A stretch of 10,327 nucleotides of DNA from an uncultured Alphaproteobacteria bacterium (GCA_946481105.1 CAMLMM010000071.1:1-10327); one strand, 5' to 3'. Numbered from the stretch's first letter, positions 1-7,767 are shown. A program made the numbers and translations. Notes: generated by a model not told the origin, from the letters alone.

Positions 1-450
1 GCCTGTACCGGCCTTCGCTTCTTTACTGTGTACGGCCCGTGGGGACGCCCCGATATGGCTTATTTTATCTTCACCAAGGCGATTCTGGATGGCAAGCCTA
101 TCGACGTCTTCAATAACGGTGATATGTCCCGCGACTTTACCTATATTGATGATATCGTATCAGGCATCAGCAAGCTGATACCCCAGCCGCAGCAGGCTGC
201 ACCGCCTTACAGAATTTATAATATTGGCAATAACCAGCCGGAACGCCTGCTCGATATGATCGAAATACTGGAAAAGAAACTTGGCAAGTCCGCCCAAAAG
301 AATTTCCTGCCGATGCAGCCGGGGGATGTTAAATCAACATATGCAGATATCGACGACCTGATACGTGATACCGGCTTTAAACCTGAAACACCCCTGAGCA
401 CCGGACTTCACAAATTCGTGGAATGGTATAAGGGCTATTACAAACAATAA
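1..450 (+). CDS. NAD-dependent UDP-glucuronate 4-epimerase-type protein, 5'-truncated
   Basis: This is the C-terminal 149 residues of an extended short-chain dehydrogenase/reductase; the N-terminal Rossmann half lies before the window. The frame is open from base 1, and the GTG at base 28 is an internal valine ([12 protein letters not shown]), not a start. That motif, followed by [12 protein letters not shown], is typical of the UDP-glucuronate 4-epimerase (CapI/LpsL) branch rather than of GalE. Such enzymes interconvert UDP-glucuronate and UDP-galacturonate in the cytoplasm with bound NAD. Full-length members have roughly 330 residues, so a bit under half is visible. The C-terminal [10 protein letters not shown] segment is also usual for the family. 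The stop overlaps the next start as TAATG, which indicates translational coupling. The substrate is assigned from motif resemblance; a related nucleotide-sugar epimerase is possible, and the catalytic Tyr-x-x-x-Lys is outside the window. Confidence 0.88.
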   Translation, partial: ACTGLRFFTVYGPWGRPDMAYFIFTKAILDGKPIDVFNNGDMSRDFTYIDDIVSGISKLIPQPQQAAPPYRIYNIGNNQPERLLDMIEILEKKLGKSAQKNFLPMQPGDVKSTYADIDDLIRDTGFKPETPLSTGLHKFVEWYKGYYKQ

Positions 451-1613
451 TGAAAATAACCTATGTGACCATGCAATGGCCGTCACGGTCTGAAACATTC
501 TGCGCCCGGGACATCGCCGCGCTGCGTGATATGGGCGCCAATCAGGTAAATGTTATTGCCTTACGCCCTGCCCCATCCAATGCGGACAGGCTCCTGGAAA
601 ATCTGCATGTCACTGATATCTTATCCGCCAGCGGCAGCTTCCCGGCCTATATCCAGGGAATACTACTGGGCCTGTGTAATCCGGTTTTGTTGCTTGAATT
701 GTTGGGGTGTTGCCTGAAAGAACGCGGAATTGAATGCGTCAAACTTGCCTTTTTTATTCCGTTATACTTCTGGGCCTTCAATATAATTGAAAAAACTAAA
801 CCGGATGCAGTTCATTTATTCTGGGGGCATTACCCGGCAGGCGTCGGATATTTACTCCGCCGCAAAATGTCGAATTTACGCCTGACAATGTTCCTGGGTG
901 CCTATGACCTAATGAAAAATCTTTCACTTTCTCATGACGTCGCCCGGAAAGCCGATGCACTTGTAACGCATGCGCAGGCCAATCGCACTCTGCTGGATCA
1001 ATATGGCTTTGATACATCACGGCTCCATGTCATTCATCGTGGTATCGATATCGCAGGAATTGAGAAACATAATACACAACAGATACGTGACCCACATCGC
1101 ATCATCATCGTATCGCGTTTGATAGCGGATAAAGGGACACATCTGGTCGTTGATGCCCTGCCCCACATTCTGCGGCATTATCCAGACGTAACACTGGTTA
1201 TTGTGGGTGATGGCCCAGAATACGATACCCTAAAAACCCAGGCCATAATGCTAGGCGTATCGCATCATGTAAAATTTCTGGGTTTTCTATCGCCCGCACA
1301 GGTCTATGATAATTTATACCAGAGCAGTGTCTTTATCCTGCCTAGTGCTTCCGCTGGCGAACGCCTTCCCAACGCGGTCAAGGAAGCCATGTATGCGGGC
1401 CTCACCCCCGTGGTCAGCCATACACCCGGGATCGATGAACTTGTGACGCCGGAAACGGGCTATATCCTGAATAATCTGGACGCTGGAAGCATTGCCGAAA
1501 CGATTTGCCTGGCCTTTACCTCACCTAAAACAGCTGGCAAAACCGTCATATCCAACGGCTTCGATGTCCGCCGGAATATGATGGCGTATGTCAATATCTG
1601 GTCAGGAAATTAG
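450..1613 (+). CDS. GT4-family glycosyltransferase
   Basis: A 387-residue retaining GT-B glycosyltransferase, predicted to add one sugar from a nucleotide-sugar donor to a lipid-linked glycan at the inner face of the cytoplasmic membrane. The N-terminal domain (about 1-195) carries a short hydrophobic stretch near 95-112 that may help membrane association; it is not a clear transmembrane signal. The C-terminal Glycos_transf_1 domain starts near 215 (IIIVSRLIADKG, 218-229), continues through VGDGP (252-256), and has the EX7E donor-binding motif at E304 and E312 (ERLPNAVKE). The start is fixed by TAATG overlap with the epimerase stop; no good Shine-Dalgarno lies at the right distance, so reinitiation is likely. 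Donor and linkage cannot be read from sequence, although the adjacent epimerase makes a hexuronic acid a reasonable guess. The gene ends in a 4-base convergent overlap with the amidotransferase. Confidence 0.9.
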   Translation: MKITYVTMQWPSRSETFCARDIAALRDMGANQVNVIALRPAPSNADRLLENLHVTDILSASGSFPAYIQGILLGLCNPVLLLELLGCCLKERGIECVKLAFFIPLYFWAFNIIEKTKPDAVHLFWGHYPAGVGYLLRRKMSNLRLTMFLGAYDLMKNLSLSHDVARKADALVTHAQANRTLLDQYGFDTSRLHVIHRGIDIAGIEKHNTQQIRDPHRIIIVSRLIADKGTHLVVDALPHILRHYPDVTLVIVGDGPEYDTLKTQAIMLGVSHHVKFLGFLSPAQVYDNLYQSSVFILPSASAGERLPNAVKEAMYAGLTPVVSHTPGIDELVTPETGYILNNLDAGSIAETICLAFTSPKTAGKTVISNGFDVRRNMMAYVNIWSGN

Positions 1614-3493
1614 GCCTTATATTTCTGGTGCCACAGCTGGAACATCAGCACACCCCATAATGAATGATTCCAGTCATGCGTTCCTGCCAGATGCTGTTTC
1701 CAACGGGTCCGTATCATACCGGTATCCAGAAAACCTAAATTATTGAGGGCTTGTTCTGACAGATATGTCTCCGCCATATCACGTAAATCATGCCGTAACC
1801 ACGCGCCAATCGGTACGCTGAATCCTGATTTTGGGCGCTCAAATATTTGCCGGGGAATGTATTTAGCCAGAATATCACGCAAAATAACTTTGCCGCGCTG
1901 CCACTGAAATTGTTTGTCGTGCGGAACCTGCAACGCGCTCTCAACCACGCGAATATCAAGAAATGGTACACGCACCTCCAACGCATACGCCATACTCGCA
2001 CGGTCGGTTTTCTGAAGGATATCATCCGGCAGATAGGACTCAATATCATAGGCCCGCATATATCCCATGTTATCGCTTGTATATTCGACATAGACAGAAG
2101 GTGAATCAGGCACTCGCCCTTGCACTGGCCCGATTTTACCAGGCCATAAGGAAATCATTTCATCATAACGGCTGGCGATATCCTTATGCCGCGTCATATA
2201 GGCCATTTTCTTGAGTTTTAGGTCCATATTGGCTGGCGCCTGCATGATATGCCACGGCAGATGACTGGCAGATTCCATGATATCGGCGGCAAGCGGCACA
2301 TGCCCCATCATATCCAATTTGCCAAACAAATTACGGCCATTGAAATAGCGTTTATAACCCAGAAAAAGTTCGTCGCCCCCATCCCCGGACAAACATACGG
2401 TTACATCCTTGCGCGCCATCCGGCTTAACAACATAGTCGGTAACTGGGATGAATCGGCGAAGGGCTCATCATAAAATTCCGGCAGGCTGGGGATCAAATC
2501 GATTGCCTGCTTCAGACTCAATATGGCCTCGCTGTGCTGTGCCCCAAGTATCTTTGAAACTTCACGAGCATAATACGCTTCGTTATACGCATCTTCCTCA
2601 AAGCCAATGGTGAACGTGCGGATCGGGGTTGTGGCATTCTTCTGCATCAATGATGCAATCAATGAACTGTCAATGCCGCCGGACAGGAATACACCCAGCG
2701 GCACATCCGCCACCATCTGCCGCTTGACGGCATCGGTCAGTAGGGTTTCAAAATAACCGGCAAGATCACACTTGGGGACGGAAGGGCGCTGACGGGATTC
2801 CACAGACCAATACATATTGACCAGCGGCACACCACCTTGACTGAGTGTCAGGTAATGCCCCGGCAAAAGCTTATGGCAGTTGGCATAGATGCTGCGTGGG
2901 CCTTGAATATAATTGCGGCTGAAATATCCGGCCACGGCCTGCATATTCAGTTCCATATTCCAGCCGGGGAATTTGTGAAATGTCTTAAGCTCGGAACCAA
3001 AAATAAGCGTGCCACCACGGAACGACCAGAACAATGGTTTAATGCCCAGTTGATCCCGAGCCAGCGTCATGATTTTTTCCTGACGGTCATAAACCGCAAA
3101 AGCAAACAGACCGTTTAATTTGGGTAAAGTAGCCGCAACGCCAAAAGCCTCGATATGCTCAATCAATACTTCCGTGTCCGAATGTCCACGAAAAGACGAA
3201 ATACCTTTTTTGACCAGTTCATCACGCAATTCAACGGTATTATATAACTCACCATTATAAATTATGACGAAACGGCCGGAACGTGTCGTCATCGGCTGCG
3301 CCCCGGCGGGGCTGAGATCAACAATACTTAACCGCTGATGACCCAGAAAGACTCCATTCGCCGGATCAGCCCAGGTATCGCTCATATCCGGGCCGCGATG
3401 CCGGATACCGACCATCATATGACGGAGGGTTTCTATCCCCGCTTCTTCCGATGGTAATTTTGATCCTGACCAGAATCCGGTGATGCCACACAT
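1610..3493 (-). CDS. asnB: AsnB-type glutamine-hydrolysing asparagine synthase / sugar amidotransferase
   Basis: A 627-residue class II glutamine amidotransferase. The start is set at MCGITGF because Cys2 must become the N-terminal nucleophile after methionine removal; the frame stays open 42 codons further upstream, but that would bury the cysteine and run into the divergent gene. The glutaminase domain shows RHRGPD (31-36), YNGELYN (79-85) and SDTE (105-108). The synthetase domain shows the PP-loop SGGIDSS (271-277), DEPFADSS (342-349) and GDGGDE (370-375), all intact. The family releases ammonia from glutamine and uses ATP to activate a carboxylate as an acyl-adenylate. Long AsnB homologues are frequent in O-antigen and exopolysaccharide loci, where some (WbpS-like) are thought to amidate hexuronic acids. 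That fits the neighbouring epimerase, but ordinary asparagine synthesis is not excluded. It is a single gene, flanked by plus-strand genes, and its start lacks a strong Shine-Dalgarno. Confidence 0.9.
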   Translation of the reverse strand: MCGITGFWSGSKLPSEEAGIETLRHMMVGIRHRGPDMSDTWADPANGVFLGHQRLSIVDLSPAGAQPMTTRSGRFVIIYNGELYNTVELRDELVKKGISSFRGHSDTEVLIEHIEAFGVAATLPKLNGLFAFAVYDRQEKIMTLARDQLGIKPLFWSFRGGTLIFGSELKTFHKFPGWNMELNMQAVAGYFSRNYIQGPRSIYANCHKLLPGHYLTLSQGGVPLVNMYWSVESRQRPSVPKCDLAGYFETLLTDAVKRQMVADVPLGVFLSGGIDSSLIASLMQKNATTPIRTFTIGFEEDAYNEAYYAREVSKILGAQHSEAILSLKQAIDLIPSLPEFYDEPFADSSQLPTMLLSRMARKDVTVCLSGDGGDELFLGYKRYFNGRNLFGKLDMMGHVPLAADIMESASHLPWHIMQAPANMDLKLKKMAYMTRHKDIASRYDEMISLWPGKIGPVQGRVPDSPSVYVEYTSDNMGYMRAYDIESYLPDDILQKTDRASMAYALEVRVPFLDIRVVESALQVPHDKQFQWQRGKVILRDILAKYIPRQIFERPKSGFSVPIGAWLRHDLRDMAETYLSEQALNNLGFLDTGMIRTRWKQHLAGTHDWNHSLWGVLMFQLWHQKYKA

Positions 3494-3528
3494 GCTACGC
3501 CCAACTTTCGGCGGAAATATACCAAAAA

Positions 3529-3558
3529 TTGATTGCGGCGTATCGGAATTTCTATAGT
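3529..3558 (+). promoter_or_regulatory. Candidate sigma70 promoter for the plus-strand methyltransferase
   Basis: The 87-base gap between two divergent genes contains TTGATT (3529-3534) and TATAGT (3553-3558) separated by 18 bases, close to the sigma70 -35 and -10 consensus. Transcription would begin near 3565, giving a leader of only about 16 bases before the ATG at 3581. A promoter for asnB on the opposite strand must lie in the same gap or in the start of the neighbouring gene. TATATT (complement of 3516-3521) is a possible -10 for it, without a convincing -35. This is pattern matching only. Confidence 0.4.
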
Positions 3559-3566
3559 CTGAAACC

Positions 3567-3572
3567 AAAGGA
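3567..3572 (+). promoter_or_regulatory. Ribosome binding site of the plus-strand methyltransferase
   Basis: AAAGGA ends eight bases before the ATG at 3581. It is the best Shine-Dalgarno match near this start, and it supports 3581 as the start. Confidence 0.6.
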
Positions 3573-3580
3573 ATACGACC

Positions 3581-4216
3581 ATGAACAACAAAACCATCAA
3601 ACATGCGATTGTTAAGCATGCGCCTAAATTTGCTTTACGTGCCTATAAGCTATGGAAAATATGTCGTATTCCGGCGTATCTGTCCCCGCCTCTCCCACCC
3701 GAGGTTTTTGCTGATGCGCGTGTCGTTGCCGACCGAAGCCAGTTACTTGAGCTGCTTCCGAAGAACGGTCGTGTGGCTGAAATCGGCGTGGAATATGGGC
3801 GTTTTACCAAAAAAATTCTGGCCATTAACAAACCGGCTGAATATGTCGGGTTCGATATCGATTTCTCCAAAATTGATCCTGCTATCCAGTCAAGCGATTC
3901 CTGCTCTGTTCGACTCGTGAAAGGCAGCTCATGGGAAACACTGAACCAGTTTGCCGATGAATATTTTGACTGGATATATATCGATGGCGACCATTCTTAC
4001 GAAGGGGTTCGCGCCGATATCGAAGTTGCCTGCCGTAAAGTAAAACATGGCGGCTATCTGGTATTCAATGATTTTGCCCATATCGTATGGGCGTCCTACA
4101 GTACCTTTGGTGTACACCGCGCGGCGACAGAATTTATAGCCCGAGAAAAATGGCCTGTGAAATTTTGGGCTTATGAGGCAAACGCCCTATACGACATTGT
4201 GCTGCAACGGCCTTAA
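3581..4216 (+). CDS. Class I SAM-dependent methyltransferase (Methyltransf_24-like)
   Basis: A 211-residue methyltransferase predicted to move a methyl group from S-adenosylmethionine to an oxygen or nitrogen, possibly on a sugar. The SAM-binding motif I is VAEIGVEYGRF (65-75), followed by the acidic end of beta-2 in GFDIDF (90-95). A DGDHSYEGVRAD segment (135-146) and GGYLVFNDF (157-165) are the hallmarks of the Methyltransf_24 group, in which the DGDHxY region is usually linked to metal or acceptor binding. The N-terminal 35 residues are basic and lack a signal peptide. The gene stands alone on the plus strand, divergent from asnB with its own likely promoter, and its last 30 bases overlap the 3' end of the opposite-strand PFTS gene. 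A role in methylating the locus glycan is inferred from context; the acceptor is unknown. Confidence 0.85.
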   Translation: MNNKTIKHAIVKHAPKFALRAYKLWKICRIPAYLSPPLPPEVFADARVVADRSQLLELLPKNGRVAEIGVEYGRFTKKILAINKPAEYVGFDIDFSKIDPAIQSSDSCSVRLVKGSSWETLNQFADEYFDWIYIDGDHSYEGVRADIEVACRKVKHGGYLVFNDFAHIVWASYSTFGVHRAATEFIAREKWPVKFWAYEANALYDIVLQRP

Positions 4217-5758
4217 CACGCTTGAAATCCAGCTTGCAAGCGCCTTGCGCCCGCATAATACGGGCAAATCGCGTGACAAATCCTTCTCATACGTTACACC
4301 CCCAGTCGGATCATAATATGACGTCGCGCATCCCAATGCATCTGACATCAGGGCGGTCGACGTGAACGGGATGGATATACTGGCCTTTACCACTTCCAAT
4401 ACGCGGCGTACGGCAATACCGGGTGGAACGCAAATAACATGCGGATTATTACGGATAGATTCAATGACTTGCTGATACTGCCCCTCAATTAGATCAGCCC
4501 GGACATCCCGTTTCATCTTCCAGACAACATAGCCGCCCTGCGCTATAACTTCTTCCACCACATCCGTCAGGAAAGCCGCCATAATTTCGGGTGTGTAATA
4601 CGGCGCAATCAAGGCCATATTCGCCACATGATTAAGATCGAACACCGATATATCAAATAACGCCACGGCATTTGCAGGAATTGGGGGCAGATCATCCTCG
4701 GAGTCCGTGAAGTCTATCGGCCCCACTACCTCAACAGGTGATGTGACATGACAATTATGTTGTAAGAAATGTGCCTGCGCCTGATCGATAACCCAGTATT
4801 TCGGCCAGGACATAGTGATATATCCCGGCGGCGGCGGCGCATCCTCCGTCTGTCCTGGATAAAAACAGTTTATATTAGCTGAATAGAAGCATAAGGCGAC
4901 ATTCGCTCCGCCGAATTCCGCTGTATAGGTCCAGAAGGGGCGCACCGCAAAATCGGAATTACAAAAAACATAAGCGGATGGCCTTTGGTGCAGCCGCTTG
5001 AAATACAAATTCTCAATTAATCCTGGCAGAAGAAACAAGGCTGCCCAATTGCCGCCCGCCCATTTCAGAAAAACCTTGCCAGCTAGGCAAGCGGCATTAC
5101 TGAGAAAAGATGTAATGTCCTGTTTACTCAGGCCCGGAAAACTATATTCTGAAACAAACAAGGACTCATCCACATTCCCGGGAATATTTGCCTGGGTTTT
5201 TACTAGACATGGCTCCGATATTTTTCCGTTTCGGCGAAGCCAGTCGATAAATGTATCTTTCTGGAATTTCCGCTCCTTACGTGGCAACGCTCCTACGGGA
5301 ATATTATATATCATGGTGTCTTGAAAATGACTTTCAGCGTAAGATGATAACGCCATTTTGACCATTTGCCGCACCACAATTAGAACCTTGGCCCATTGGC
5401 GTATCTGTACACCGATAAAAGCAAGGCGACTGGCCATATCATTGACATTAATCCCGCTTGCTTTCAGCGTCTTTCGCCACTTTAGCGGGTATGGAATGAT
5501 ATGGGAGCCTTTATACCCAGCTGCGAACTGCATGATCCTCGGACTCACCCGCGTCCGATTGGAACGTAACATAACTTGTGTGATGTAAGACCGGGCTGCG
5601 TGGTAATAATCTGGGGTTACCAATCCGGCGAGATCGGAATCAGCAATATCCAATCCCTGTCTTTCGAGATTATTCAGCAAGGCATAGGTTACATACGGGT
5701 CGGCCTGCGTACAAACCGTACGGTAGGCATCGATATATGACGGAACCACTTCACTCAT
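4187..5758 (-). CDS. Polysaccharide biosynthesis PFTS-motif protein, probable glycosyltransferase-like
   Basis: A 523-residue protein without signal peptide or clear transmembrane segments. Its C-terminal region carries ASISIPFTSTALMSDALG (459-476), followed by YYDPTG (481-486). This matches what I recall of a family named for a PFTS motif and found in surface-polysaccharide loci. The layout (a Rossmann-like VFCNSDFAVRPFW around 264-276, then a second lobe with VVGPIDF, VALFDISVFD and the PFTS loop) resembles GT-B enzymes that read a nucleotide-linked donor, such as Kdo or glycerophosphate transferases, but I see no diagnostic catalytic residue. Biochemical function is not established. It is the last gene of the minus-strand operon. 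Its ATG overlaps the deacetylase stop as TAATG and has no evident Shine-Dalgarno, so translational coupling is likely. The 3' end overlaps the convergent methyltransferase gene. Confidence 0.75.
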   Translation of the reverse strand: MSEVVPSYIDAYRTVCTQADPYVTYALLNNLERQGLDIADSDLAGLVTPDYYHAARSYITQVMLRSNRTRVSPRIMQFAAGYKGSHIIPYPLKWRKTLKASGINVNDMASRLAFIGVQIRQWAKVLIVVRQMVKMALSSYAESHFQDTMIYNIPVGALPRKERKFQKDTFIDWLRRNGKISEPCLVKTQANIPGNVDESLFVSEYSFPGLSKQDITSFLSNAACLAGKVFLKWAGGNWAALFLLPGLIENLYFKRLHQRPSAYVFCNSDFAVRPFWTYTAEFGGANVALCFYSANINCFYPGQTEDAPPPPGYITMSWPKYWVIDQAQAHFLQHNCHVTSPVEVVGPIDFTDSEDDLPPIPANAVALFDISVFDLNHVANMALIAPYYTPEIMAAFLTDVVEEVIAQGGYVVWKMKRDVRADLIEGQYQQVIESIRNNPHVICVPPGIAVRRVLEVVKASISIPFTSTALMSDALGCATSYYDPTGGVTYEKDLSRDLPVLCGRKALASWISSVLRPLQHNVV

Positions 5759-6432
5759 TATAAGGCATTGATGCGACGTAACGTCATGAAGGCTTCAGCG
5801 GCATCCATACCCGACTGCGTGCCACGGTTGCGGGCCTGATGCTCCAGCGCTTTCAGGGAACGTGGATGTGGCCAGTCGCGCAATTCACCTTTATACGCCG
5901 CCATCGCTTTGATCTTTTTATCCAGCGTGGCTGATATACTGTGATATTCCGTCGGCGTGAATGGAAACATAGGTGGTGGCGCATACTCGGTTGACGAATT
6001 TACCTCACCCGCAAGCACAACCAGCTCTTTGACACCCGGCAATGGCCGTGCCGCCGTCAGAACGGCACGACAAGTGATTTCATGATCGATGTTCATATCG
6101 CCCATATGATGGGTATAAATATGCGTTGTCGGAACTTCAGTCAAAAACGACTCAACAGCCTTCACCACATCCAGTAAAGGGACTTTGTCCATGGCATTAT
6201 CGGGAAATTTGCCAAACGACACACTGGTAACACCTAACTCAAGGGCAGCCGCCCGTGCATCATTCTGCAATGACTGAAACGCGGCTTTATCTGTCTCCCC
6301 GCGTGAGGCCAGCCCTGTTGCCAGAATCAGAATACGTACATTATCGCCGTGCAGCACATGATTGGCCAGCATGCCACCACAGGCAAGAACTTCATCATCC
6401 GGATGCGCGAATATAGCAGCTACATTTTTCAT
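5758..6432 (-). CDS. PIG-L/LmbE-family N-deacetylase
   Basis: A 224-residue zinc-dependent deacetylase of the PIG-L (LmbE) family, which removes N-acetyl groups from amino sugars or sugar conjugates. The metal-binding motif AHPDDE is at 9-14, with the Asp expected to act as general base, and the second metal-binding region HHMGDMNIDHE is at 108-118. The C-terminal part (WPHPRS at 187-192, then RNRGTQSGMDAAEAF) is usual for the bacterial branch found in glycan loci. The start is placed at the ATG at 6432 because a near-perfect Shine-Dalgarno lies just upstream; a GTG at 6441 falls inside that Shine-Dalgarno and is unlikely to be used. The gene lies 12 bases after the aminotransferase stop and overlaps the next start by one base. 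Deacetylation of an N-acetylated sugar intermediate is the natural inference; the substrate is unknown. Confidence 0.88.
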   Translation of the reverse strand: MKNVAAIFAHPDDEVLACGGMLANHVLHGDNVRILILATGLASRGETDKAAFQSLQNDARAAALELGVTSVSFGKFPDNAMDKVPLLDVVKAVESFLTEVPTTHIYTHHMGDMNIDHEITCRAVLTAARPLPGVKELVVLAGEVNSSTEYAPPPMFPFTPTEYHSISATLDKKIKAMAAYKGELRDWPHPRSLKALEHQARNRGTQSGMDAAEAFMTLRRINAL

Positions 6433-6437
6433 GTCGG

Positions 6438-6448
6438 TCACCTCCTAA
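6438..6448 (-). promoter_or_regulatory. Near-perfect ribosome binding site that decides the deacetylase start
   Basis: The minus strand reads TTAGGAGGTGA, almost the full complement of the 16S rRNA 3' end, with its AGGAGG core eight bases before the ATG at 6432. It overlaps the aminotransferase stop codon (TAG, 6447-6445). It is far stronger than the other initiation sites in this operon and suggests raised translation of the deacetylase. Confidence 0.8.
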
Positions 6449-7767
6449 CGAACCTGATATGGGGGTTTCATGATATCGCCACGCAGAAAATCTTGCGGCG
6501 CTTGACTGGTAATAGCTTCGCCGTAAGCTGGAAGTGCGAGCGCCCAACGGCGAAGAATTTCCTGTGGCTCATCACCCAGGCAATGTGACAGGCACATACT
6601 GATACCTGCACCATGAATGATGCCTGCTTCCGCCAATTCCTGCCGCAACAGGCTTGTCGCGAGCATAGTTTTCTCGGACGGACAATTGCAGAATTGAATG
6701 CGTGGCCACCAGGTCACCCCTCCAATATTCAGGTGGTCTGTGAGATTGTTTTCAGCAATGAGTTTGTTAATCCCATCCTGTAGAATTCCCGCCGTTTTAT
6801 GCATCAGTAGCACGGCATTTGTCCGCTTCATCTTGTTAATCGTGGCAATAGACGCCGCAATGGAAAGCGTTTCCCCGCCAAAGGTTGACGATAAAAACAC
6901 TTTCTCAACTGTCTGCATGTATTCACGTTTGCCCACCAGAGCGGCAATCGGCATACCATTGCCCATAGCCTTACCGAAACAGGATAAGTCTGGCGTTACT
7001 TTATAATAGGCCTGTGCCCCACCTAAATCGGTACGCCAGCCAGAAACGATTTCATCAAATACCAGCAGGGCGCCATATTTATGCGCCAAATCGCGCACAC
7101 CTTCCAGAAATCCTGGAGCTGGATCTACAGCGTTGGCTGGCTCAAGCATAACGGCAGCATAAGCATCCGGCTCTTTCTTTAGAAGAGTTTCCAGGCTATC
7201 CAGATCATTGTAATTAAATTTGCTGATACGCTCCTTATCGGCTTCCGGAATGCCCAGATTGAATGGGGTCGACGCAATATACCAGTCATGCCAGGAGTGA
7301 TATCCGCATACGGCCACTTTTTCCCGGGCAGTATACGCCCGCGCGACACGCACCGCACCGGCAGTGGCATCCGACCCGTTCTTACCAAAACGCACCATTT
7401 CTGCCGAAGGAATAAGATCAATCAGCATTTCAGCCAAATCCGACTCAATGGCTGTCGAGAAACTGAACGAAATCCCCTTATGCATCTGCTCGATAATGGC
7501 CTGATTGACGTCTTCATCGCCATAACCCAGAACCACCGGCATCAACCCCAGCAGAAAATCGATATATTCATTGCCATCCACATCCCAGACTCGCGCCCCT
7601 TTGCCACGTTCCAGAAACAACGGATACGCTCCACGTACGAAATTCAGATGTGACTTGGAGAATGTCTGGCTCCCCAGCGGAATGACTTTTTCCGCACGCT
7701 CCAAAAGCGCGTTTGTCTTGGCGAAGGACCGATAGGTTCTATTCTTCAATAATTTCTCGGTACGCAC
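6445..7767 (-). CDS. Class III PLP-dependent aminotransferase, glutamate-1-semialdehyde aminomutase-like
   Basis: A fold-type I class III aminotransferase of about 440 residues. PLP-site features are intact: GSDAT (131-135) for phosphate contacts, YHSWHDW (156-162), the pyridine-binding Asp in FDEIVSGWR (D238) and the Schiff-base lysine in CFGKAMGNG (K266). Overall it resembles HemL, but HemL has a YHGHAD-type segment where this protein has YHSWHDW, and the locus has no tetrapyrrole genes. A role in aminating a keto or aldehyde intermediate of a glycan precursor is more likely. Start choice is uncertain. The GTG at 7767 follows a GAAAGAGAG stretch and gives a 29-base overlap with the ATP-grasp gene; a TTG at 7749 would overlap by 11 bases. 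The frame is open to 7857 and an ATG at 7821 has no clear ribosome site. Clear homology begins near TNALLERAEKVIPLG (18-32). Confidence 0.85.
   Translation of the reverse strand: MRTEKLLKNRTYRSFAKTNALLERAEKVIPLGSQTFSKSHLNFVRGAYPLFLERGKGARVWDVDGNEYIDFLLGLMPVVLGYGDEDVNQAIIEQMHKGISFSFSTAIESDLAEMLIDLIPSAEMVRFGKNGSDATAGAVRVARAYTAREKVAVCGYHSWHDWYIASTPFNLGIPEADKERISKFNYNDLDSLETLLKKEPDAYAAVMLEPANAVDPAPGFLEGVRDLAHKYGALLVFDEIVSGWRTDLGGAQAYYKVTPDLSCFGKAMGNGMPIAALVGKREYMQTVEKVFLSSTFGGETLSIAASIATINKMKRTNAVLLMHKTAGILQDGINKLIAENNLTDHLNIGGVTWWPRIQFCNCPSEKTMLATSLLRQELAEAGIIHGAGISMCLSHCLGDEPQEILRRWALALPAYGEAITSQAPQDFLRGDIMKPPYQVR

Noticed and set aside
28..30. GTG at base 28 as the start of the epimerase
   Set aside because: The frame is open to the window edge and the preceding residues (TGLRFFT) belong to the conserved epimerase motif, so this is an internal valine.
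3494..3619. Upstream extension of asnB by 42 codons
   Set aside because: It would place residues before the catalytic Cys2, cover the intergenic promoter region and run into the divergent methyltransferase gene. The MCGITGF start is required for function in this family.
4219..4242. Possible terminator hairpin (CGCTTG paired with CAAGCG, and the palindrome GCTTGCAAGC)
   Set aside because: The stem is short, the loop is 12 bases, no T-tract follows, and it lies within the coding region of the opposite-strand gene.
6433..6441. GTG start for the deacetylase at 6441
   Set aside because: The GTG is part of the strong Shine-Dalgarno sequence itself, and the ATG at 6432 is correctly spaced from it.
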